DNA of 8,737 nucleotides from Gammaproteobacteria bacterium. Its GTDB lineage: Bacteria; Pseudomonadota; Gammaproteobacteria; Pseudomonadales; GM7GCV1. The notes under the pieces were generated by a model that saw only the letters and a program-made list of their open reading frames with translations, was not told the origin of the DNA and made no database searches. Below are positions 1 to 6,906 of this stretch, in pieces (the first letter of the stretch is position 1; every line of letters begins with the position of its first letter). The DNA is taken from assembly GCA_030830945.1 (NCBI GenBank), contig JAURLY010000227.1:1-8737 (forward strand). The letters run 5' to 3'. The position numbers and the translations under genes were made by a program.

Positions 1-1932
1 CACCCCGATCAGGGCTTTCATCCGGGAGATGCGCTTGTTTTTGAAGCGCGACTAAGACGTCCTCACGGCTTAATGAATCAAGGGTTGTTTGACTACCAGC
101 GTTGGTTGGTCAGCGAGTCAATCAGTGCCACCGGCTATATCACGAAACTTGCCCAACATCGATCAACAGAGCCCCCGGACTGGATTGCCAGCATAAATCG
201 TTGGCGTCAGAAGCAATCGAATCATTTTCAGGAAGTTGGCATTTCCAGACCGGGCGTGCAGGCGGCTCTCACTGTTGGTGATCGACGATACATTGATGCC
301 AATCTTTGGGACCTGTTTGTAGATGTGGGCGTTGTTCACCTGATGGTTATCTCCGGACTTCATGTTGGATTTGTTGCAGGCATGGCCTATTTCTTAAGTC
401 GCTGGATTCTGGCACTGATGTTTATTAAAACGGGTATTAACAGCCATCGATGGGCCAATTTGGGAGCAGTACTCGCCGCATTTGCGTATGCCGGCCTGGC
501 GGGGTTTTCGACGCCGACCCTGCGTGCCGTCATCATGCTCAGTGCACTACTTTTACCGCGTTTTATGTTTCTTGGGACGTCTCGATGGTGGGGACTGTCC
601 CTTGCGTTAGCGCTGGTTGCCTTTTTCGAACCGATGGCCGCACTGCAAACCGGATTTTGGCTTTCTTTTTTGGCAGTACTGCTTATTTTCCTGACGTTTG
701 GGACGACCGGACAAGAAAACTTTTGGTTGGGGCTAATTCGCCTTCAGTTGGTTTTTCTTGTTGGTTTTTCCGGCGTTATTTTGTTGGTTCAGGGCCAATT
801 AAATCCCCTGGGCTTTTTCGCAAACCTGTTTGCTGTGCCCTTGACCAGTATATTGGTGGTTCCGCTGGAAATTATTGGTCTGCTGGCCGGAGGACTATCA
901 GCGGAATCGGGTGTGTTTTTCTGGAAGCTGGCCGGGAGCATTCTTGATTTTATGATTCGGGTGCTAACCCATGTCAGTGAGGTCAGTTTTTGGCGGCTCC
1001 AGCGTCAGGAGATTCCGTTTTTATTTGGCATTGTGTCCGCTTTTTCAGGGATTACCCTGTTTTATTGGTCCAGATGGTGGCCAAAAGCAGCGGCGCTCTT
1101 ACTAATGCTGCCACTGGCGTTACCACTGGTAAAGGAACGTTTTTTTCTGGAGTTGCGAGTATTCGATGTGGGCCAGGGCTTGGCGGTGATGATCCGACAG
1201 CCCGAATATAGCCTTGTTTATGATACGGGGCCGAAGTTTAGCGAGGACTTTGATTCAGGAGCAGATATTTTGCTTCCATCCCTGCGTCAATACGGTATCA
1301 CGCGCTTGAATGACGTGGTCATAAGCCATCCAGACGCAGATCATCTGGGAGGTTATTCCGGTTTAACTCATGGGATGAATGTAGATCGGGTTTGGGTGGG
1401 TCGTCATTCACAGATAACTGAGGGCGCGAGGAACTGTCAGATTGGTCAGCGCTGGCAGGTAGGCCCGGTGAGTTATGAATTTTTGTCGCCATTGGCGAAC
1501 GACCCCGGAGAGGAATTCGATTCGGACAATGATCGCTCCTGTGTCTTGCAGATTTCGTTTGCCAACCAGTCGATTCTACTGCCGGGGGACATTGGGAAGT
1601 CTGTTGAGCGTCGCCTGCTTGAGCGTGACCAGCTCGAAGCCCAGACTATCGTGCTAATCCCGCACCATGGTAGTAAAAGTTCTTCGAGCCCTGAATTCGT
1701 AAGAGCAGTCAGTCCAGAGATCGCCATCGCCAGTGCTGGATATCTCAATCGATTTGGACACCCGGCGGCTGAAGTGATACAGCGCTATGAGCATGTTGGA
1801 ACAAACATATACAGCACCAATTTGGACGGGATGGTTCGGGTCGTATGGCGCGAATTTACTGAACGTGAAGAAGATCCGGTTTATGAGGTCGAAACTCAGT
1901 CAGGGCAGCGAATATTCTGGTGGCAGAAATGA
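1..1932 (+). CDS. comEC: ComEC/Rec2-family DNA internalisation channel protein (5' end cut by window)
   Basis: Inner-membrane protein family that carries single-stranded DNA into the cytoplasm during natural transformation. The frame is open to the first base of the window and its first visible residues already look like ComEC (RRPHGLMNQGLFDYQRWL resembles the end of the N-terminal DUF4131/OB-like region), so the ATG at 73 is internal and the true start lies upstream. About 643 residues are visible. The central part is a polytopic Competence domain, entered through HLMVISGLHVGFVAG near visible residue 115, followed by many hydrophobic segments to about residue 380. The C-terminal third is a metallo-beta-lactamase-like domain: VFDVGQGLAV (~386), the metal-binding-type HPDADHLGG (~443), LLPGDIG, and IPHHGSKSSSS (~554). 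It is apparently intact within the window. The family is also present in species not known to be transformable, so competence is not proven. exbB starts 57 bp downstream on the same strand. Confidence 0.95.
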   Translation, partial: HPDQGFHPGDALVFEARLRRPHGLMNQGLFDYQRWLVSESISATGYITKLAQHRSTEPPDWIASINRWRQKQSNHFQEVGISRPGVQAALTVGDRRYIDANLWDLFVDVGVVHLMVISGLHVGFVAGMAYFLSRWILALMFIKTGINSHRWANLGAVLAAFAYAGLAGFSTPTLRAVIMLSALLLPRFMFLGTSRWWGLSLALALVAFFEPMAALQTGFWLSFLAVLLIFLTFGTTGQENFWLGLIRLQLVFLVGFSGVILLVQGQLNPLGFFANLFAVPLTSILVVPLEIIGLLAGGLSAESGVFFWKLAGSILDFMIRVLTHVSEVSFWRLQRQEIPFLFGIVSAFSGITLFYWSRWWPKAAALLLMLPLALPLVKERFFLELRVFDVGQGLAVMIRQPEYSLVYDTGPKFSEDFDSGADILLPSLRQYGITRLNDVVISHPDADHLGGYSGLTHGMNVDRVWVGRHSQITEGARNCQIGQRWQVGPVSYEFLSPLANDPGEEFDSDNDRSCVLQISFANQSILLPGDIGKSVERRLLERDQLEAQTIVLIPHHGSKSSSSPEFVRAVSPEIAIASAGYLNRFGHPAAEVIQRYEHVGTNIYSTNLDGMVRVVWREFTEREEDPVYEVETQSGQRIFWWQK

Positions 1933-1973
1933 ATTTTGGTTACAGTGGAGCGCACCCAATCCATCCAGTCCAC

Positions 1974-1980
1974 AAGAGGA
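1974..1980 (+). promoter_or_regulatory. Shine-Dalgarno AAGAGGA fixing the GTG start of exbB
   Basis: AAGAGGA lies 9 nt upstream of GTG at 1990. No comparable site precedes the upstream in-frame TTG at 1936, which would add 18 residues without family character. This selects the GTG as the exbB start. Confidence 0.7.
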
Positions 1981-1989
1981 ATAGAGTTA

Positions 1990-2652
1990 GTGTACGAAAT
2001 AGTGGTTGCAGGTGGTTGGCTTATGGTGCCCATACTGCTTTGTTCGCTGGTTTCCGTAGCCATCATCATTGAGCGGTTCTGGTCTTTGGGCCGCAATAAA
2101 ATACTTCCCCCCGGTTTGCTTCGTTACGTTTGGGATCTTTACAAGTCCAATAAACTTTCAATGGATCGCATTATTGAACTGCGTCAGGACAGCCCCCTGG
2201 GCGAGGTATTCTCCGCTGGTCTGGTCAATCAGGCGCATGGTCGCGATGTAATGAAAGATGCCATGGAAGAGGCCGGTAGCAAAGTAGCTCACGAAATGGA
2301 AAGGTTTCTCGCCGCGCTGGGAACCATTGCAGCGATTACTCCCCTGTTGGGACTGCTGGGCACAGTACTAGGCATGATTGAAGTATTTACTGAAATCATG
2401 GCCAGCGGTACAGGTGATACTGGTCGGTTGGCTGGTGGAATTTCAACGGCATTGATTACCACTGCATCGGGTTTGACGATTGCGATCCCTAGTATGGTTT
2501 TCCATCGTTATTTTGAACGACAGATAGATGGCATGGTGGTCGATATGGAGCATCAGTGCTCTCGACTTGTCGATGCGATTTTTAGTGGCAAGGTGCTTTC
2601 CGAAACAGTTGATGAAGTCAGCCCTGGTCAGTCTGGAGCAGGTGTGGAGTGA
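1990..2652 (+). CDS. exbB: MotA/TolQ/ExbB-family proton channel protein (ExbB-like)
   Basis: Inner-membrane subunit of an ExbB/ExbD-type motor that uses the proton gradient to energise an outer-membrane or envelope process. The GTG start is chosen from its Shine-Dalgarno and because YEIVVAGGWLMVPILLCSL matches the usual family N terminus; this gives 220 residues, a normal length. TM1 spans about residues 8-28 and ends in the conserved Glu-Arg (E28-R29). A cytoplasmic domain follows. TM2 (~108-133) carries TPLLGLLGTVLGMI, and TM3 (~150-171) carries GGISTALITTASGLTIAIP with the polar Thr residues typical of the proton path. The stop overlaps the GTG start of exbD (GTGA), implying translational coupling and a fixed partnership. 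No tonB or receptor gene is nearby, so the process being powered cannot be read from this window. TolQ is less likely because no tol-pal genes flank it. Confidence 0.92.
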   Translation: MYEIVVAGGWLMVPILLCSLVSVAIIIERFWSLGRNKILPPGLLRYVWDLYKSNKLSMDRIIELRQDSPLGEVFSAGLVNQAHGRDVMKDAMEEAGSKVAHEMERFLAALGTIAAITPLLGLLGTVLGMIEVFTEIMASGTGDTGRLAGGISTALITTASGLTIAIPSMVFHRYFERQIDGMVVDMEHQCSRLVDAIFSGKVLSETVDEVSPGQSGAGVE

Positions 2653-3074
2653 AGTTTCGCAAGCAGCGCAAAGAGATGGTGCAACTCAATTTGACACCGC
2701 TTATTGACGTCGTTTTTTTACTGTTAATTTTCTTCATGGTGTCCACCAGTTTTACGCGGGAAAACCAGTTGCAAATTAATCTGCCGGAGGCCAGTGCGGA
2801 AGAAGTGTCTTCGGTCACCCACGGGCTAACACTAACTATTCAGGAAAACGGGACCTATGCCCTTAATGGACGCGTTCTGTCCAGTAACTCCATAGACATC
2901 ATTAAGGAAGCGCTTCTGGAGGAGTCCCGGGGAGAAGTTGACCAAAGTCTTCTGCTGGTTGCCGATGCCAATGCCACCCATCAATCAGTCGTGCGGGCTA
3001 TGGACGCGGCCGGGCAGCTTGGCTTTGTAAATTTGCGAATATCTACTCAGGAATCTGAGTCGAGCCAGAACTAA
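2649..3074 (+). CDS. exbD: ExbD/TolR-family biopolymer transport protein
   Basis: Partner of the preceding ExbB-like channel. The 141-residue protein has a short basic cytoplasmic N terminus (KFRKQRKE), then LNLTPLIDVVFLLLIFFMV, a single membrane segment (~18-34) with Asp20 in the position of the essential proton-carrying Asp of ExbD/TolR. The rest (~35-141) is a periplasmic domain. The GTG start overlaps the exbB stop by 4 bp, and GGAG at 2635-2638 lies 10 nt upstream. Full length, no defects seen. lpxK follows after 17 bp. The pair standing between comEC and lpxK is the arrangement known from Pseudomonas; the transported or energised substrate is not evident. Confidence 0.92.
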   Translation: MKFRKQRKEMVQLNLTPLIDVVFLLLIFFMVSTSFTRENQLQINLPEASAEEVSSVTHGLTLTIQENGTYALNGRVLSSNSIDIIKEALLEESRGEVDQSLLLVADANATHQSVVRAMDAAGQLGFVNLRISTQESESSQN

Positions 3075-3091
3075 TCCGGGTTGCCATAGCC

Positions 3092-4129
3092 ATGAGTCTG
3101 GAGCACATCATCACCAGAGCCTGGTACGAAGATAAATCCTGGGTTAAATGCCTATCTGTCCTGACCCCTCTTTATCGTATGGGGCTAGAGCGAGCCAAAA
3201 AGCGCGCAATCAAGCAAAGAATAGAACTACCTGTGCCTGTCGTCGTTATTGGCAACATTACCGTTGGTGGGACAGGCAAAACACCTCTAATCATGTTTTT
3301 GGCACAAGCACTGGCGCAGCGTGGGCGACGGGTGGGAATTGTGTCGCGCGGTTATGGTGCCCGGACAAATCGTTACCCGTACAAAGTCATGGCAACAGAC
3401 AGTGCTGACACGGTCGGTGACGAGCCCCTGATGCTGGCGCAGTCGCTGGATGTGCCTGTTGTCATCGACCCTCATCGGCTCTCGGCGATTAAGCACCTGC
3501 TGGAAACCAATGCGGAAGTGGATGTCATTCTTTCCGATGATGGCATGCAGCACTACCGTATGCCTCGAGACCTGGAAATCCTGGTTGTCGATGGCAGTCG
3601 CGAGCTGGGTAACGAGAAATTACTTCCAGCAGGGCCTTTGCGCGAGCCTCTGGATCGGCTTAAAACCGTTGATTTTTGCCTTGTTAATGGAGGCAATAAA
3701 GAGTTGAACTCCCTGGCATTACGGTATGTTGAACCAGGGGCGTTTTCGCTGGCTCCGGCAAAGTGGCGCCAGATCGCCACAGGCGAGATCAGGGAGTTGG
3801 GTTATTTGCCCGCGGCAAAACGCATTGTTGCCATGGCGGGCATTGGTAATCCCGAACGCTTTTATGCGACGCTAGAGATGCAAGGCCTCCAGTTTGATTC
3901 CTACCCGATCAATGATCACCAATCTCTGAGCAAAGAAGAAATTCTGCGAATGGGTGTTACCGACCCGGAAACCCAGATTCTGATGACAACCAAGGACGAG
4001 GTAAAATATCGGGAGATTATTCGCCAGAGTGGCTGGAATAATGTCTGGACGCTGGATGTTACTGTCCAGATGGACCAGGAATTACTAGATGAGATTCTGG
4101 ACGCGATTGAAGAGAAACTCGGTTTATGA
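3092..4129 (+). CDS. lpxK: Tetraacyldisaccharide 4'-kinase
   Basis: LpxK phosphorylates the 4' position of the tetraacyldisaccharide-1-phosphate at the cytoplasmic face of the inner membrane, giving lipid IVA, the sixth step of lipid A synthesis. The 345-residue protein starts MSLEHIITRAWYEDKSW, with a hydrophobic N-terminal stretch (~18-31) that fits membrane association. The P-loop GNITVGGTGKTP lies at ~54-65. RGYGAR (~86-91), VGDEPLML (~108-115) and DDGMQHYRMPRDLEILVVDG (~149-168) are the family landmarks, and MTTKDEVKY is near the C terminus. Length is normal. The Shine-Dalgarno is weak, which may mean coupling to exbD 17 bp upstream. The stop codon is embedded in ATGA, overlapping an 11-codon micro-ORF that leads to kdsB. 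Confidence 0.96.
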   Translation: MSLEHIITRAWYEDKSWVKCLSVLTPLYRMGLERAKKRAIKQRIELPVPVVVIGNITVGGTGKTPLIMFLAQALAQRGRRVGIVSRGYGARTNRYPYKVMATDSADTVGDEPLMLAQSLDVPVVIDPHRLSAIKHLLETNAEVDVILSDDGMQHYRMPRDLEILVVDGSRELGNEKLLPAGPLREPLDRLKTVDFCLVNGGNKELNSLALRYVEPGAFSLAPAKWRQIATGEIRELGYLPAAKRIVAMAGIGNPERFYATLEMQGLQFDSYPINDHQSLSKEEILRMGVTDPETQILMTTKDEVKYREIIRQSGWNNVWTLDVTVQMDQELLDEILDAIEEKLGL

Positions 4130-4161
4130 AAAGACCAAAATGGCAGCGAACAAAACCATGA
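4126..4161 (+). other. Possible 11-codon micro-ORF bridging lpxK and kdsB
   Basis: ATG at 4126 overlaps the lpxK stop (ATGA). The frame encodes MKRPKWQRTKP and ends in a TGA at 4159-4161 that overlaps the kdsB start (ATGA again). It fills the spot where a Trm112/YcaR-type gene stands in related gene orders, but has none of that protein's cysteine motifs. It might pass ribosomes from lpxK to kdsB, or be chance. There is no evidence for a stable product. Confidence 0.3.
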
Positions 4162-4925
4162 AATTTACGGTTGTTATACCCGCGAGATTTGCCTCGACCA
4201 GATTGCCCGGTAAACCCCTGGCGGATATTGCCGGGAAGCCCATGATTCAGCGAACCTGGGAGCAGGCCTGCCTGTCGGGCGCTGAAAGGGTGTTGGTTGC
4301 AACGGACCATGAGGAAGTATTTGAACGAGTTAAGTCGTTCGGGGGAGAGGTCGTTATGACGAGCCCGGACCATCTTTCAGGTACCGACCGCCTAGCCGAG
4401 GTTGCCGACCAGATTTCTGCCAGTGACGAAGATATTTTGGTCAATGTGCAGGGAGATGAGCCGCTTATCCCACCTCAGGTTATCGATCAAGTTGCCAATA
4501 ATCTTTCCGGGAATAGGGACTGCGCCTGCGCAACATTGGCCGAGCCAATCAGCACGGTGGGTGATTTCCTAAGTCCGGCGGCGGTGAAAGTTGTTTTTGC
4601 AGACAATGGTAAGGCGCTTTACTTCAGTCGAGCACCCATACCCTATCCCCGGGACAACATGGCAGCGCTGTTGAAGCAAAGTCCGGATTCGAGTCTGGGG
4701 GATTTGGTTGCCCGTCGACATATAGGAATTTATGCCTACAAAGCCGGATTGCTCAGACAATTTACCCAGTGGCCCGCTGTGGCGCCGGAATTGACGGAAT
4801 CCCTGGAGCAGCTGCGAATTTTGGCTTGCGGAAAATCGATTCATGTCGACATCGCCCGCGCTGATGTGCCTGGCGGCGTAGATACGCCGGAAGACCTGGC
4901 ACGTGTTTGCCGTCTCTTTGAATAA
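4158..4925 (+). CDS. kdsB: 3-deoxy-manno-octulosonate cytidylyltransferase (CMP-Kdo synthetase)
   Basis: Activates Kdo with CTP to CMP-Kdo, the donor used by WaaA to build the lipopolysaccharide inner core on lipid IVA; cytosolic. The ATG at 4158 is preferred because MKFTVVIPARFASTRLPGKPL is where KdsB proteins begin, giving 255 residues (E. coli about 248). In-frame ATGs at 4140 and 4089 would add 6 or 23 residues with no family similarity, and the latter would overlap lpxK. Key motifs: the nucleotide-binding PARFASTRLPGKPLADI (~8-24), NVQGDEP (~96-102) with Asp100 as likely Mg2+ ligand, YFSRAPIPYPRD, RHIGIYAYK, ESLEQLR and GVDTPEDL with Asp242 as probable second metal ligand. The Shine-Dalgarno is poor, so initiation may depend on translation from lpxK. 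Confidence 0.96.
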   Translation: MKFTVVIPARFASTRLPGKPLADIAGKPMIQRTWEQACLSGAERVLVATDHEEVFERVKSFGGEVVMTSPDHLSGTDRLAEVADQISASDEDILVNVQGDEPLIPPQVIDQVANNLSGNRDCACATLAEPISTVGDFLSPAAVKVVFADNGKALYFSRAPIPYPRDNMAALLKQSPDSSLGDLVARRHIGIYAYKAGLLRQFTQWPAVAPELTESLEQLRILACGKSIHVDIARADVPGGVDTPEDLARVCRLFE

Positions 4926-4949
4926 TTCTACAGACCAATTGAGGAAACG

Positions 4950-5456
4950 ATGTCACAAAAGGTTTCTGTTCTGTTTGTTTGTCTGGGCAACATTTGTCGT
5001 TCGCCTACAGCTCACGGGATTTTTGAAAAACTCGTCGAGCAAAATGATCTCCAAGATCAAATAGAGATTGATTCCGCCGGCACGGGAGATTGGCATATAG
5101 GCAAGTCGCCTGATGGAAGAGCACAGTCCTATGCGCAAAAGCGTGGTTACGACCTTTCTCACCTGCGAGCCAGGCAGATTTCGCCTTCCGACTTCGCCGA
5201 CTTCGACTATATTCTTGCGATGGACGAACAGAATCTGGCGGATATACAGCAAATGCAGCCAGAAGGCTATTCTGGGCACATTTCCCTTTTTTTGGATTTT
5301 CTGGAAGGCGGGCAAGAAGGACAAGAGGGACAAGAAGTGCCAGACCCCTATTATGGGGGAGATCAGGGTTTTGAACTGGTTCTGGACATGGTCGAGCAGG
5401 CAAGTAGCAATCTTCTGGATCACATTGTGGCCAGGCACCTCAACGCCGATCACTGA
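4950..5456 (+). CDS. Low-molecular-weight protein tyrosine phosphatase
   Basis: Cytosolic phosphatase of the LMW-PTP family, 168 residues. The signature P-loop CLGNICRS starts at Cys11, the nucleophile, with Arg17 binding the phosphate; the general-acid loop is DPYYGG, with Asp132. DSAGTGDWHIGKSPDGRA (~41-58) and YDYILAMD-type text (~86-92) are also typical. Family members can act on phosphotyrosine of polysaccharide-assembly kinases, but no such kinase is adjacent, so the substrate is unknown. It sits between kdsB and murB as in Pseudomonas. GAGGA at 4941-4945 lies just upstream of the ATG. Odd feature: three tandem Gly-Gln-Glu units (residues 121-129) immediately before the general-acid loop. 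Confidence 0.94.
   Translation: MSQKVSVLFVCLGNICRSPTAHGIFEKLVEQNDLQDQIEIDSAGTGDWHIGKSPDGRAQSYAQKRGYDLSHLRARQISPSDFADFDYILAMDEQNLADIQQMQPEGYSGHISLFLDFLEGGQEGQEGQEVPDPYYGGDQGFELVLDMVEQASSNLLDHIVARHLNADH
5310..5336 (+). repeat. Three 9-bp tandem units (Gly-Gln-Glu)x3 inside the phosphatase gene
   Basis: Units at 5310-5318, 5319-5327 and 5328-5336 follow the pattern GG(G/A)CAAGA(A/G) and stay in frame, encoding GQEGQEGQE. They sit in the loop just N-terminal to VPDPYYGG. The near-identity of the units at DNA level suggests expansion by replication slippage. Confidence 0.75.
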
Positions 5457-5480
5457 AATCCAAAGAGATCCGGTTTAACT

Positions 5481-6500
5481 ATGTCCTCCACGATTCATCA
5501 AGGTTTTTCTTTAATCGACAACAACAGTCTTGGTATACCCGCGGTTTGTGCTGCGTGTTTTGATATTCAGGATGTCGCTGAAATCGAGAAGGTAATTAGT
5601 GGGGCGGTTTCAGCCGGTCAATCCTGGATTGTGTTGGGAGAGGGCACCAATGTGGTCTTTTCCCAAGACGTGAATGGGATAGTCATTCGTCCCAAATTTT
5701 CCGGTATAGACCTTATTGAATCCCAGGAAAATGAGGTTGTTGTTCGGGTTGGTGCCGGAGTCAACTGGCATGAACTGGTTTGCTGGACCCTTGATCAGGG
5801 GTATTACGGTCTGGAAAATCTGGCACTTATCCCCGGAAGTTGTGGAGCTGCGCCTGTGCAGAATATTGGTGCCTATGGCGTCGAGTTAAACAGGTTTGTT
5901 GAACGGGTTGATTATGTGGATCTAAACAGGTTTGAGAGCAAATCACTCACCAACGCAGAATGTGGTTTTGGTTATCGGGATAGTCGGTTTAAACAGGATC
6001 TAAAAGACCGCGCGCTAATTACACATATTTACTTGCGATTGAGCAAAATCCCCAGTGTTTGTGTCGATTACCCGGCTATTCAGGCGTATCTTAAGCAGCA
6101 GGGTATGGAGCCTACGCCAGAAAATATATTTGATGCTGTATGCACGATCCGGCGAAGCAAATTGCCCGACATAAAAGACATACCTAACGCGGGAAGTTTT
6201 TTTAAAAACCCAATTATTTCGGCTGACCACTTTGAACGAATCAGGGCATCCGAGCCAGGTTGTCCTGGATTCAAGCAGCCAGATGGCAGCTTCAAGGTGC
6301 CTGCCGCCTGGCTGATTGATCAAAGAGGCTGGAAGGGCAAGATGTTTGAAGGGGTAGGGGTGCATCAACATCAGGCACTGGTTTTGATTAACCCTGGTCA
6401 CAAGGCCGGAGCCGAATTGCTCCGGTTAGCGAAAAATATCCAGCAGGATATTTTGCAGGCCTATCGTATTAGTCTGGAAATAGAGCCAAGGGTGATTTGA
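5481..6500 (+). CDS. murB: UDP-N-acetylenolpyruvoylglucosamine reductase
   Basis: FAD- and NADPH-dependent cytosolic enzyme that reduces UDP-GlcNAc-enolpyruvate to UDP-MurNAc, the second committed step of peptidoglycan synthesis. At 339 residues it is of the E. coli (type I) size. The FAD-binding region includes LGEGTNVVFS (~52-61), LENLALIPGSCGAAPVQ (~111-127) and NIGAYG (~128-133). GFGYRDSRFK (~162-171) contains the conserved Arg166, Tyr197 matches the substrate-binding Tyr, and NAGSFFKNP contains Ser239, the proton donor. The C terminus LEIEPRVI keeps the catalytic Glu (E335) but stops a few residues after it, so it is shorter than E. coli MurB there. Start ATG is 24 bp after the phosphatase stop; the nearest purine-rich site (AGAGA, ~5465) is rather distant. 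It is the last gene of the envelope cluster. Confidence 0.96.
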   Translation: MSSTIHQGFSLIDNNSLGIPAVCAACFDIQDVAEIEKVISGAVSAGQSWIVLGEGTNVVFSQDVNGIVIRPKFSGIDLIESQENEVVVRVGAGVNWHELVCWTLDQGYYGLENLALIPGSCGAAPVQNIGAYGVELNRFVERVDYVDLNRFESKSLTNAECGFGYRDSRFKQDLKDRALITHIYLRLSKIPSVCVDYPAIQAYLKQQGMEPTPENIFDAVCTIRRSKLPDIKDIPNAGSFFKNPIISADHFERIRASEPGCPGFKQPDGSFKVPAAWLIDQRGWKGKMFEGVGVHQHQALVLINPGHKAGAELLRLAKNIQQDILQAYRISLEIEPRVI

Positions 6501-6511
6501 TAGTTATTTTA

Positions 6512-6547
6512 AATGAGAACTTATGCAAAATAAGATTCAATCTCATT
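6512..6547. repeat. Nested inverted repeat between murB and bfd
   Basis: Outer arms AATGAGA (6512-6518) and TCTCATT (6541-6547), inner arms CTTAT (6520-6524) and ATAAG (6530-6534), with a 5-nt centre. There is no U-tract after it, so it is a poor intrinsic terminator. It may be an operator upstream of the bfd promoter, or a 3'-end structure of the murB message. Confidence 0.45.
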
Positions 6548-6574
6548 GCCATCGCAATTGAAAAGCATTATCAT
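6546..6574 (+). promoter_or_regulatory. Sigma70-like promoter of bfd
   Basis: TTGCCA (6546-6551) and TATCAT (6569-6574) are separated by exactly 17 nt; each differs from consensus by one base. Transcription would begin near 6581, giving a leader of about 29 nt before the bfd ATG. No terminator separates it clearly from murB, so some read-through is possible. Confidence 0.65.
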
Positions 6575-6578
6575 TATC
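6560..6578 (-). promoter_or_regulatory. Fur box covering the bfd promoter -10
   Basis: Read on the - strand the 19-mer is GATAATGATAATGCTTTTC, identical to the E. coli Fur consensus GATAATGATAATCATTATC at 16 of 19 positions, with the first 12 bases exact. It completely overlaps the predicted -10 element, the place expected for an iron-dependent repressor site. Low-iron induction of bfd is known in enteric bacteria and pseudomonads, which agrees. Confidence 0.72.
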
Positions 6579-6609
6579 GCTCTCAAACATATTAACTTGT
6601 TTTATTTCC

Positions 6610-6813
6610 ATGATTGTTTGTATTTGCCGCAACGTAAAAACTTCGCAGATCGTCGAAGCCGTAAAAGGTGGGGCGAAATCTGTGGATGAAGTGCGTGAAC
6701 TTACTGGTGCCGCAAGCTGCTGCGGAAAATGCCAGTTTATGGTCAATGCACTGGTCACGGATAACAGTGATAATGAGCAAGTTATATACTATAACGCCGC
6801 TGCCTCTGCCTAA
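6610..6813 (+). CDS. bfd: Bacterioferritin-associated ferredoxin
   Basis: Small [2Fe-2S] protein that docks on bacterioferritin and passes electrons to its ferric core so that stored iron can leave as Fe2+. The 67-residue product has MIVCICRNV at its start and AASCCGKC later: Cys4, Cys6, Cys38 and Cys41 match the cluster ligands of E. coli Bfd exactly, with Cys37 extra. The start is fixed by that spacing. No Shine-Dalgarno is visible in the leader. Control is probably by Fur, whose site overlaps the promoter. A strong terminator follows, so bfr is transcribed separately. The C-terminal ~20 residues are not conserved family sequence as far as I can judge. Confidence 0.93.
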   Translation: MIVCICRNVKTSQIVEAVKGGAKSVDEVRELTGAASCCGKCQFMVNALVTDNSDNEQVIYYNAAASA

Positions 6814-6841
6814 GCTGGTCGTCGTTAACCCTCTATGCTAG

Positions 6842-6866
6842 AAAGCCTGATAATCCAGGCTTTTTT
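6842..6866 (+). terminator. Intrinsic terminator after bfd
   Basis: AAAGCCTG (6842-6849) pairs perfectly with CAGGCTTT (6856-6863) around a 6-nt loop, and the T run reaches 6866. It lies 29 bp after the bfd stop and isolates bfd from bfr. Confidence 0.88.
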
Positions 6867-6906
6867 GTGTCTTATCCCAGCTGTTAATGTTTCTCGTTTT
6901 CGGTCG

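Noticed and set aside
73..75. ATG 73 as the real comEC start
   Set aside because: The frame is open to base 1 and the upstream 24 residues already match ComEC, so the gene is cut by the window rather than beginning here.
450..947. 165-codon open frame on the + strand
   Set aside because: Out of frame within the membrane domain of comEC; Cys- and Phe-rich product without domain character.
1936..1989. TTG-initiated extension of exbB
   Set aside because: The added 18 residues do not resemble the family N terminus, and the good Shine-Dalgarno points to GTG 1990.
4089..4157. Longer kdsB starting at ATG 4089 or 4140
   Set aside because: The extra residues overlap or abut lpxK and precede the conserved KdsB start at 4158; no better ribosome-binding site supports them.
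4953..5453. 166-codon open frame on the - strand
   Set aside because: Almost exactly antisense to the phosphatase gene, with no family resemblance or ribosome-binding site that would support it.
6196..6207. T7-A5 run in murB as a programmed frameshift site
   Set aside because: It encodes the conserved catalytic Ser-Phe-Phe-Lys-Asn segment; the run is explained by that protein sequence, and no stimulator structure or useful alternative frame is evident.
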